From: Candidatus Omnitrophota bacterium
GTDB lineage: Bacteria; Omnitrophota; Gorgyraeia; Gygaellales; Profunditerraquicolaceae
DNA: 19,394 nt
Reading direction: 5' to 3'
NCBI GenBank assembly: GCA_030691865.1
Contig: JAUYDL010000055.1
Location: forward strand, 1 to 19,394
A model generated the notes under the pieces. It saw only the letters and a list, made by a program, of their open reading frames with translations. It did not search any database and was not told where the DNA came from. The translations under genes were made by a program, and so were the position numbers. This document shows, piece by piece, positions 13,305 through 19,394 of this stretch (within the stretch, counting starts at the first letter, position 1; every line of letters begins with the position of its first letter).

Positions 13305-13748
13305 ATGAAAAATAATAAATCCGGTTTTACGCTGGTAGAGATAATGGTGGTAGTTTTTATTATCTCACTCCTATTATCAATAGTGGCTTTGGAAGGGATA
13401 AGGTTAAGAAGGATGGCTAATGAGATGAATGCTCAGGCAAACCTCAAGGCCATTGCGACGAGTTTTGAGGTATATGCTGCCGGCCACGACGGATTATATG
13501 CTGCGTCATCGATGGATAATTTGCAGTATTTAGTTGATGGTAAATACGCTACGCAGGATTTTATCGTTTTAGGCCAGGTTGCTAATTTTCGCTATCAGCT
13601 TGGCTTAATTACGCCTGCGGGTTACGATATCCGGGCCATGGCAGTTAACCCTGTCTTGGCAGAACACAATTACCAGATTTTAACGGGGGCTAAGATTTTA
13701 CGTAGTAATACTTCCGTATCCAGCGATACGGAATTTAATAATTTTTAA
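13305..13748 (+). CDS. Minor pilin / pseudopilin
   Basis: A 147-residue prepilin-like protein. The leader MKNNKSG is followed by FTLVEIMVVVFIISLLLSIV, a canonical prepilin-peptidase site with Gly at -1 and Glu at +5. The segment QANLKAIATSFEVYAAGHDGLYA closely matches the major pilin's KANIRALSTAAEVYATGHNGAYP, so the two are paralogues. The rest is divergent and lacks the cysteine pair. No SD is visible before the ATG, so low or leaderless expression is possible. It is followed after 2 nt by another pilin-like gene. Confidence 0.88.
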   Translation: MKNNKSGFTLVEIMVVVFIISLLLSIVALEGIRLRRMANEMNAQANLKAIATSFEVYAAGHDGLYAASSMDNLQYLVDGKYATQDFIVLGQVANFRYQLGLITPAGYDIRAMAVNPVLAEHNYQILTGAKILRSNTSVSSDTEFNNF

Positions 13749-13750
13749 AT

Positions 13751-14164
13751 ATGTTTAATAAAAGAGCTAAAAGTTTCGTTACGATTATGGTGGTGGTGGC
13801 TTTAAGTGCATTGTTGTTACGCTTGGGGTTACATCGGATAATTATCTATAGGATCCAGCAGAACCAATTATTGGCTCAAGTTAATCTTAAGCTTTTTTCT
13901 ACAGCGGTGGAGAATTACGCCAAAGATAATAAGAATGTCTATCCGGTGAGCATAGATTTACTCACTAAGCGTAATCCGGTTTATCTGGAGAGAGATTATC
14001 TGGCGGCAACTTCCCTGCGAGGTTATGAATATGATTGCCAGCGGCTAGACGCTGCCGGATATAATTGCACCGCCTCGCCCGTAAATTGCCAGCTTACCGG
14101 AAAAATGGTATATGCGGTGTCCACCGGGGGTTTAATTATGGCACAGAGCTGTGATAAAAAATAA
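13751..14164 (+). CDS. Divergent pilin-like protein with degenerate prepilin motif
   Basis: A 137-residue paralogue of the two preceding pilins: LAQVNLKLFSTAVENYAKD aligns with their N-terminal helix ends, and the C terminus has GYEYDCQRLDAAGYNC and VSTGGLI like the major pilin's YVYDCTGLAAGSYS and VTTGGVI. The processing site is altered. KRAKS-FVTIMVVVALSALLL has Ser in place of Gly at -1 and Met in place of Glu at +5. Such changes are tolerated only in special pseudopilins (GspK-type lacks Glu5) and may block cleavage. It could be a tip subunit, a membrane-anchored uncleaved protein or a decaying copy. No SD is visible; the 2-nt gap suggests coupling. Confidence 0.75.
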   Translation: MFNKRAKSFVTIMVVVALSALLLRLGLHRIIIYRIQQNQLLAQVNLKLFSTAVENYAKDNKNVYPVSIDLLTKRNPVYLERDYLAATSLRGYEYDCQRLDAAGYNCTASPVNCQLTGKMVYAVSTGGLIMAQSCDKK

Positions 14165-14183
14165 GATGGGGAATTAAATTTAA

Positions 14184-15206
14184 ATGAAGAATATTTTTTC
14201 TAAAATGAAGATACTTGCAACAAAAGAAAGATTCAGTTTTGGGCTGGATATCGGCACGCGATCGATTAAGTGCGTAAAATTAAAAGTTAACGGCAGCGCT
14301 ATTGAGTTGGTGGCTTTTGATCTGCAAGAGAGCCAGCTGGATCCTACGGAGGCCTTAAAAAAAATTAAACATGCTCAAGGAGCGGATCTGGTAAATATTT
14401 CTTTTTGTGGCGCATCGACCGTTATCCGCTATGTTAATTTCCTGCGTATGAATAAGGTTGAGCTAAAAGGAGCGCTTAAATTCGAAGCTCAGAAACATAT
14501 TCCTTTCTCAGTGGAGGAAGTCAATCTGGATGCGGAAATCCTAAGAGATGACTTGCCTGATAATAAGATGCTGGTCTTGATCGCTGCGATAAAGAAAGAA
14601 TTAATCCCGCAAAGGATTAAGGTTTTGGAAAATGCCGGGTTAAGGCCCAATATCATTGATATCGATTCGCTGGCTTTGGTGAATGCCTTTAATTTTAATT
14701 ACCCCAAAGTAGAAATTCCGGAGGGCAAATCAATCTGCCTTTTAAATATCGGTTCAACCATAACCAATGTTAATATTCTGGATAACGGACTGGTGCGCCT
14801 AAGCCGCGATATCCACTGCGGCGGGGCTAATTTTACTAAGAAACTTATGGATATTTTCGAGATGGATTTTAAAGCAGCCGAAGAGCTCAAAATTAATCCT
14901 CCGGAAGATAAGGCTGATAAGATTAAGGCTTGCGTAGAAAGTGTGCTTACAGATTTAGCCTCAGAGATACGCACTTCATTTGATTATTACGAAAGCCAGA
15001 ATACCTCCAATGTGGTTAAAATATTCTTAAGCGGCGGCGCCAGTAAAATAACCGGATTAAAAGAAATGTTAACTACCTGTTTAGGTATCCCGGTAGAGAC
15101 CTGGGATCCCTTTAAGCAGATCAAGATCCCGGATACTATCGATACGCAGAAATTAAATAAATTTGACGGACAATTTAATGTTGCGGTGGGTTTGGCATTA
15201 CGATAA
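14184..15206 (+). CDS. pilM: Type IV pilus assembly protein PilM (actin-like ATPase)
   Basis: A 340-residue cytoplasmic actin-fold protein that binds the PilN amino terminus and links the pilus motor to the inner-membrane platform. Actin-fold motifs: phosphate-1 GLDIGTRSIK (20-29), the family block EAQKHIPFSVEEV (101-113), phosphate-2 NIGSTITNVNI (188-198), and adenosine FLSGGASKITGL (281-292). Length is normal. The ATG follows GGGGAAT at loose spacing. It heads pilM-N-O-P-Q with gaps or overlaps of only a few nt. A GspL cytoplasmic-domain reading is possible, but the separate PilN fits PilM. Confidence 0.93.
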   Translation: MKNIFSKMKILATKERFSFGLDIGTRSIKCVKLKVNGSAIELVAFDLQESQLDPTEALKKIKHAQGADLVNISFCGASTVIRYVNFLRMNKVELKGALKFEAQKHIPFSVEEVNLDAEILRDDLPDNKMLVLIAAIKKELIPQRIKVLENAGLRPNIIDIDSLALVNAFNFNYPKVEIPEGKSICLLNIGSTITNVNILDNGLVRLSRDIHCGGANFTKKLMDIFEMDFKAAEELKINPPEDKADKIKACVESVLTDLASEIRTSFDYYESQNTSNVVKIFLSGGASKITGLKEMLTTCLGIPVETWDPFKQIKIPDTIDTQKLNKFDGQFNVAVGLALR

Positions 15207-15209
15207 AAG

Positions 15210-15815
15210 ATGATCCAGATAAATCTATTACCGGAAGAATTAAAGATCAAAACCAAGGCCAGGAACCCCGATCAGGCCATTGTAAAAAGCTCGCTGGCGT
15301 TGATTCAGGAGCAGGTGTTTATTTATGCTATTCCGGCAATGCTGGTGTTATTTATTTTGGCGCATTTTTATTTCGCAGTCCTCTTGATATCTAAAAATGG
15401 GCAGTTGGTTTCTTTAAATCGGAAATGGCTGGATTTAGCTGTGCAGAAAAAGGCGCTGGATGAATTTAATCAGGAGTTTTCTGCCACTTCACAGGATGCC
15501 GGCGTTCTTGCGCAGTTGAGCCGTCAAAGGATCCTTATGTCGCAGAATTTAAATGCACTAAGTTTGCATTTACCTGCCGGGGTCTGGTTCAACGATATAG
15601 TGCTTAACAGTAAAAATATAACGATCCAAGGTTCGGTTATTTCCCTACAAAAAGAGGAGATTAATTTGATTAATAAACTGCTGGATAACCTGAAGGCAGA
15701 CGCTGAATTCTCCAAGGATTTTTCCGGTTTTGAATTAAGCAACATGCAGAAGAGGAGCCTCGGCGGTTACGATATCGCAGATTTTGTCCTGGTGGGGGCC
15801 TTTAAACCAAGATGA
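15210..15815 (+). CDS. pilN: Type IV pilus inner-membrane protein PilN
   Basis: A 201-residue bitopic membrane protein. The amino-terminal INLLPEE (3-9) is the motif that docks on PilM. It is followed by a basic stretch and one transmembrane segment (about 35-58), then a coiled-coil-like region and a ferredoxin-like periplasmic domain (PAGVWFNDIVLNSKNITIQG). It starts 3 nt after pilM and overlaps pilO by ATGA. It forms the alignment complex with PilO and PilP. Confidence 0.9.
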   Translation: MIQINLLPEELKIKTKARNPDQAIVKSSLALIQEQVFIYAIPAMLVLFILAHFYFAVLLISKNGQLVSLNRKWLDLAVQKKALDEFNQEFSATSQDAGVLAQLSRQRILMSQNLNALSLHLPAGVWFNDIVLNSKNITIQGSVISLQKEEINLINKLLDNLKADAEFSKDFSGFELSNMQKRSLGGYDIADFVLVGAFKPR

Positions 15816-16378
15816 ACCCAGCCAATATACAATTAGATAAGCAGAAAAAAATATTAATTGTGATATTTTTTGTTCTGATTGCCTATATGGATAATAGCTA
15901 TATTCTGAAGGCGCAGAGAACCGGATTAAGCAGCCTGGATTTGAAGATTGCCAGATTAAATACGGATTTAGTAAATTTAAACCGAGGCCTGGAAAATATG
16001 CGCTCAAGCAAAACCAAGCCGGGTGCGCCAGGGCAGAAGAAAGCCATTAGCTCTTCCATGATTCTTCGGGAGAGCCAGATCTCCGAGCTCCTGCAGGAAA
16101 TTTCAACTGCGGCGAATAAATTTGATATTAAAATCGCTCAGATACGTCCCAGCCGCCAAGCGCTGAAGGAAAAATCAGCTATTGGACAGGATAAGCTCAC
16201 TTCCATATTGATTAATCTGGAGCTGATCTGTGATTATCACAATTTGGGCAGATTTATTCAGGCCCTGGAGAACTTGCCGGTTTTTATGGGGGTGCAGGAG
16301 CTGGAGATTTCAACGCAGCTGCCGGATTATATGAAACAGAAAGTTACGTTGGTGCTAAAAACATATGTTACTAAATAA
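15812..16378 (+). CDS. pilO: Type IV pilus inner-membrane protein PilO
   Basis: A 188-residue bitopic protein. Residues 1-12 are cytoplasmic, about 13-30 form a transmembrane helix, then a coiled coil and a C-terminal periplasmic domain (SISELLQEISTAANKFDI-type helix, then LELICDYHNLGRFIQALENLP) typical of PilO. The assignment relies on order (pilM-N-O-P-Q) as much as sequence, since PilO is poorly conserved. It overlaps pilN by four bases and pilP by 14. Confidence 0.87.
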   Translation: MNPANIQLDKQKKILIVIFFVLIAYMDNSYILKAQRTGLSSLDLKIARLNTDLVNLNRGLENMRSSKTKPGAPGQKKAISSSMILRESQISELLQEISTAANKFDIKIAQIRPSRQALKEKSAIGQDKLTSILINLELICDYHNLGRFIQALENLPVFMGVQELEISTQLPDYMKQKVTLVLKTYVTK

Positions 16379-16733
16379 ACGATTTTTTCTATTCTTATTT
16401 TTGGTTTTCATTTTCTGTAGGGTTTCTTTTGCCCAAGAAGAGTTTACTTATGATGCCAAAGGCAAGCGCAATCCTTTTATTCCATTAGTAACTCCGGAAG
16501 GCCGTTTGCTTAAGCTAGATAAGCAGGAAGCGACTTCTGTGGAAGGCTTAGCAGTAGAAGGAATTATTTATGATAAACTTGGCCGCTCTTTTGCTATCGT
16601 TAATGCTACGGTAGTGGGAATTGGAGATATGGTGGGAGATTCTCAGGTTTTAAAAATCCTGGAGAATAAAGTCATTTTTATTAAAAATGGAGAGCCCTTA
16701 GAGGTGGAGTTGACTAAGGAGGAGGTAGAGTGA
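16365..16733 (+). CDS. pilP: PilP-like periplasmic pilotin/alignment protein
   Basis: A 122-residue secreted protein. Signal peptide 1-23 (cleavage SFA-QEE), then KRNPFIPL (34-41), the short R-NPF motif of PilP, and a beta-rich C-terminal domain (VEGIIYDKLGRSFAIVNATVVGIGD) like the PilP HR domain that touches the PilQ N0 region. Cys18 lies in the hydrophobic core but is not in a good lipobox, so I do not call it a lipoprotein. It overlaps pilO by 14 nt, and its stop overlaps the GTG of the secretin. Confidence 0.82.
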   Translation: MLLNKRFFLFLFLVFIFCRVSFAQEEFTYDAKGKRNPFIPLVTPEGRLLKLDKQEATSVEGLAVEGIIYDKLGRSFAIVNATVVGIGDMVGDSQVLKILENKVIFIKNGEPLEVELTKEEVE

Positions 16734-18469
16734 AAAAAATATTATTAATATTTATTTTTTCTTTTTCTGTTTTTGGTTTTGCGGCTGCCGCCCAAGAAGC
16801 CCCCAGCTCACCTGGTGAGCCTAAGCTAGAGCCTCTAACGGTGCAGGTAGCAGTTACCCCTAAAACTGAAGAACCATCCGCAGCAGAGCCGGAGTTGCCG
16901 GCTACGGGAAACGTAACCTTTGATTTTAAAGAGGCGGATATCACCAATGTGCTTAAAATTATCTCCTATAAATCCGGAATCAATATTGTAACTACCCCGG
17001 ATGTGATTGGTAATATTTCAGTACGCTTAGCAGATGTCCCCTGGGAGATAGCCATGGATGTAATCTTAAAGACCTATGGTTTTGGCTATCAGCGGCAGGG
17101 CAATGTTATTTTAGTTACCAAGATAGAAAATGTCGCTAAGATTGCCGCCGAGGAGCCATTGCAGGTAGAGATCATTACTTTGAAATTTCTGGATGCCCAG
17201 GATGCCCAGAAAATTATCATCCCTTTGCTTTCCCCACGCGGAAAGATTTCCGTGCTATATACCCGTGGGCAAAAAGGTTGGCAGTTTGGTACTTTTAAGA
17301 TTGGTAGAGAGTCTACTTCTAGCGCAGCTTTGATAAAAGAAGCAGCTGGAGCGACTAAATCTGAGACAGTTTCCTATGAGAAGAATGCCGCTGGAGAAAC
17401 AGTGATGAAGAAGGCAGAATTTGATCCGGCGGTAAAATCTAAGATACTGGTGATTACTGATACCGCAAGTACACTTGATCGAATACGCAATGTTATTTTG
17501 CCTAAGGTCGATATTAAGCCTAGGCAGGTTTTAATTGAAACAAAAATAATTGAGGTTAATCGTGATAAATTAAGGGATGTCGGCCTGGATTGGGGATTGG
17601 GATCCAAGGATGCTGCAACAACCAACGCCATAACAACACAGGGAACAGGAACTGCCGTAGGAGGCCATGCGGGTACTATTGCTACTACCAGTAAACCGCT
17701 AGTGCCATCTTTATTTGACCCAGCAACATCTACAATTTTAGGATATCAGCCTTATAATGCAGGAGGTGAATTTATATTTCAAAAATTAACCGGCACTAAG
17801 TTTGAAGCAGTTATCCATGCTTTGGAGGATGATGCCAATACCAATACGCTCTCTGCGCCAAGCCTTTTTACGCTTGATAATCAAGAAGCATCGATGTTAG
17901 TTGGTTACCATACCCCCATACTCCAATCTACGGTTACAGCTGGCACTTCGGGAACCAATTCTACAGTTACTCAGACCTTAGATTATTATCAGGAGATAGG
18001 TATCAGATTAAATGTTGTGCCTCAGATAAGTGAAGAGGGCTACATCAACATGATTATTCACCCGAGTATTACCTCTTCTAATTCTAATGTTACCGCTACA
18101 TCTACTGCTGGCAGCGCTGATGATACCACGACAACACTTTATCCGATTATTGACGTACGCGAAGTTCAGACTCAGGTTTTAGTAAAAGACGGGGAGACGA
18201 TTGTGATTGGCGGTTTACTTAAGGATGTTAAAGGCAAAGAAACCATCGGAATACCTTTTTTAAAAGATCTCCCTTGGGGGATAGGGAAGATTTTTGGCCG
18301 TGAAACAACGAGTACGCAAAAAATTGATCTTTTGATTTTTATCACAGCTAGAATAATTAAAGAAGGTGAATATACTCCTGAGGCGTTGGCTAAGCTAGAG
18401 AAGAGGTTAGGCCGTCCCGCAGTTGTTGAAATTAAGAAAGAACCTTTAGACCGGAAGAAAAAGAAATAA
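16730..18469 (+). CDS. pilQ: Secretin PilQ (type IV pilus / type II secretion outer-membrane channel)
   Basis: A 579-residue secretin that forms the outer-membrane gate. Signal peptide 1-21, a Pro/Glu-rich linker, an STN/N0-type domain at about 62-131 (VTFDFKEADITNVLKIIS), an N1/NolW-type domain at about 146-262, and the secretin core at about 350-555 with VPQISEEGYINMIIHPSI, VLVKDGETIVIGGLLKD and PWGIGKIFG. The N1 domain carries an insert of about 55 residues (177-232) of low complexity. There is no AMIN domain, so it is shorter than proteobacterial PilQ. GTG start overlaps the pilP stop (GTGA) and follows AAGGAGG. Confidence 0.95.
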   Translation: MKKILLIFIFSFSVFGFAAAAQEAPSSPGEPKLEPLTVQVAVTPKTEEPSAAEPELPATGNVTFDFKEADITNVLKIISYKSGINIVTTPDVIGNISVRLADVPWEIAMDVILKTYGFGYQRQGNVILVTKIENVAKIAAEEPLQVEIITLKFLDAQDAQKIIIPLLSPRGKISVLYTRGQKGWQFGTFKIGRESTSSAALIKEAAGATKSETVSYEKNAAGETVMKKAEFDPAVKSKILVITDTASTLDRIRNVILPKVDIKPRQVLIETKIIEVNRDKLRDVGLDWGLGSKDAATTNAITTQGTGTAVGGHAGTIATTSKPLVPSLFDPATSTILGYQPYNAGGEFIFQKLTGTKFEAVIHALEDDANTNTLSAPSLFTLDNQEASMLVGYHTPILQSTVTAGTSGTNSTVTQTLDYYQEIGIRLNVVPQISEEGYINMIIHPSITSSNSNVTATSTAGSADDTTTTLYPIIDVREVQTQVLVKDGETIVIGGLLKDVKGKETIGIPFLKDLPWGIGKIFGRETTSTQKIDLLIFITARIIKEGEYTPEALAKLEKRLGRPAVVEIKKEPLDRKKKK

Positions 18470-18478
18470 TAAAACTAT

Positions 18479-18522
18479 GGGACGGTTCTCTTTTGCTAAA
18501 TTTAGCAAAAGAGAACCGTCCC
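18479..18522. repeat. GGGGACGGTTCT hairpin, copy 4 (loopless palindrome)
   Basis: A perfect 44-bp palindrome with 22-bp arms: 18479-18500 mirrors 18501-18522. The arm begins GGGACGGTTCT like the other copies, but its inner part is CTTTTGCTAAA rather than ATTTTT. It begins 9 nt after the pilQ stop and may terminate the pil transcript. Confidence 0.95.
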
Positions 18523-18540
18523 CGGGTTTCCCCGGGTTTC
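18521..18540. repeat. Tandem CCCGGGTTTC x2
   Basis: Two exact head-to-tail copies of the 10-mer CCCGGGTTTC directly after hairpin copy 4. They occupy the whole leader of the next gene apart from six bases. Confidence 0.9.
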
Positions 18541-18546
18541 TAAAAT

Positions 18547-18852
18547 ATGTATAGAGTAAACTTTAGTTTCTCTAAAAAAGGCCTCATGCGATATATTTCG
18601 CATTTAGACCTGATGCGCCTATTCATGCGTGCTATGCGCCGGGCAGAACTACCTCTTAAGATGTCAGAGGGTTTTAGCCCGCATCCTAAATTAAGCTTAA
18701 AAAGGGCTTTAAAGTTAGGATTAGAAAGCGAACACGAAGAAGCTTCTATAGTTTTAAGATTTCCGGTTGAGCCGGCTGACTTTAAAAATAGGCTGCAAAA
18801 ACAATTACCAGAAGGGATACAAGTAAAAGATGTCCAAGGAAATTTTAATTAA
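18547..18852 (+). CDS. Short DUF2344 / TIGR03936 family protein
   Basis: A 101-residue protein matching the N-terminal part of the family linked to radical SAM proteins: YRVNFSFSKKGLMRYISHLDLMRLFMRAMRRAELPLKMSEGF-type start (residues 2-43) followed by SPHPKLSLKRALKLGLESEHE. Members are usually about 200 residues, so this one is a half-length version. The function of the family is unknown; it often sits between a radical SAM gene and rng. Here no radical SAM gene precedes it, and it overlaps rng by 23 nt. No SD is visible because the leader is the CCCGGGTTTC repeat. Confidence 0.85.
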   Translation: MYRVNFSFSKKGLMRYISHLDLMRLFMRAMRRAELPLKMSEGFSPHPKLSLKRALKLGLESEHEEASIVLRFPVEPADFKNRLQKQLPEGIQVKDVQGNFN

Positions 18853-19394
18853 TTCTGATACACAGGAAAAGCGGGTGGCGATAGTCCAAGACGGCCTGCT
18901 GTTGGAGTTTCATATCGAGCGTCCGCAGGATCGTACGATCGTCGGTAATATCTATAAGGGCAGAATTGAGGCAGTGATGCCTTCCATTGGCGCGGCTTTT
19001 GTGGATATTGGCCTGCCTAAAAATGGATTTTTGTATTTATCGGAGATTGAATCGGCATATGAGTCGATCGAGGCGCCGGCACAGACTCCGATTAAAGAGG
19101 TGAAAAAAGGACAGGAAGTTTTAGTGCAGGTAGTTAAAGAATCTTTTGGCACCAAGGGGCCGCGTCTTTCCACGCAGATCGGTTTAGCCGGCCGGTATCT
19201 AGTAATTATGCCGCTAGAGAAACAAGGTGGCATCTCCCGGAGAATTGAGGATGAACCGGAAAGAAGGCGCCTGCGGGATATCTTTAAAAAGCTTAAATTA
19301 CCTGATCCGGTAGGTTTTATTGTACGCACTGCGGCTAGCGGCCGTAGCGAGCAGGAATTAATCCGCGATGCACAGTTTCTTTATAAATTATGGA
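18830..19394 (+). CDS. rng: Ribonuclease E/G, 5' part (runs off the window)
   Basis: The first 188 residues of an endoribonuclease that processes rRNA and degrades mRNA. It starts ATG-TCC-AAG (MSKEILINSD) and shows the expected S1-type RNA-binding block (VGNIYKGRIEAVMPSIGAAFVDIGLPKNGFL pattern, about 38-69), then KGQEVLVQVVKES, GPRLSTQIGLAGRYLVIMP and FIVRTAA, which belong to the RNase H-like and 5'-sensor region. The catalytic DNase I-like domain is beyond the edge. The reading frame is open to the last base. It overlaps the DUF2344 gene by 23 nt, suggesting translational coupling; GAAGGG at 18811 is a distant SD candidate. Confidence 0.95.
   Translation, partial: MSKEILINSDTQEKRVAIVQDGLLLEFHIERPQDRTIVGNIYKGRIEAVMPSIGAAFVDIGLPKNGFLYLSEIESAYESIEAPAQTPIKEVKKGQEVLVQVVKESFGTKGPRLSTQIGLAGRYLVIMPLEKQGGISRRIEDEPERRRLRDIFKKLKLPDPVGFIVRTAASGRSEQELIRDAQFLYKLW

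Noticed and set aside
12339..18522. GGGGACGG hairpins as ordinary rho-independent terminators only
   Set aside because: Terminators do not share an 11-base arm sequence across unrelated genes, and copy 3 lies after a separate, complete terminator. Termination may be a side role.

Overview
The window reads as a chromosome segment from an uncultivated Gram-negative, probably anaerobic bacterium. The Gram-negative call rests on a secretin (PilQ-like), a predicted outer-membrane beta-barrel and several Sec signal peptides. The two-subunit glycine decarboxylase (GcvPA/GcvPB), the DUF2344-rng pair, the moderate-to-low GC and the many small intergenic GGGGACGGTTCT hairpins would fit a PVC-type lineage such as Omnitrophota. 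That placement is an inference from gene content, not a measured phylogeny. Every gene I can support lies on the + strand.

Layout. (1) 28-1335: a DEAD-box RNA helicase with an unusual Walker A. (2) 1369-3888: a nickel-homeostasis block made of nikR, an outer-membrane beta-barrel gene, cbiM/nikM and a small PDGLE/CbiN-like membrane gene. Two NikR-type dyads overlap the promoters of nikR and of the barrel gene. (3) 3895-10031: a GGGGACGG hairpin, an extended -10 promoter, then gcvT-gcvH-gcvPA-gcvPB followed by a LipM/LplA-type lipoate enzyme and lipA. This is a nearly complete glycine cleavage system with the enzymes that lipoylate GcvH; only the L protein (lpd) is missing. (4) 10078-11687: cbiQ and cbiO, the T and A components that would complete the CbiM-type importer but lie 6 kb from it. 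(5) 11681-11990: a dense array of TACGTAGACAG repeats containing a perfect 60-bp direct duplication and a MITE-like unit with 10-bp inverted ends. (6) 12009-12332: a small cupin. (7) 12460-18469: a type IV pilus / type II secretion-like cluster with one major pilin, two minor pilin-like proteins (one with a degenerate prepilin motif), and pilM-N-O-P-Q. (8) 18547-19394: a short DUF2344 protein overlapping the start of a ribonuclease E/G gene that runs off the window.

How it works together. The nickel block and cbiQO together make one ECF-type metal importer under NikR control, with a barrel protein that may bring Ni across the outer membrane. The gcv-lip block oxidises glycine (or runs in reverse) and makes its own lipoyl cofactor. 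The pil block supplies the inner-membrane platform (PilM/N/O/P) and the secretin. The PilB/PilC/PilT/PilD partners are not present here.

The most interesting material is non-coding: swapped-order NikR half-sites with an identical 13-nt spacer, a family of compensated palindromes sharing a GGGACGGTTCT core, and the TACGTAGACAG repeat element, which has a second degenerate copy upstream of lipA.
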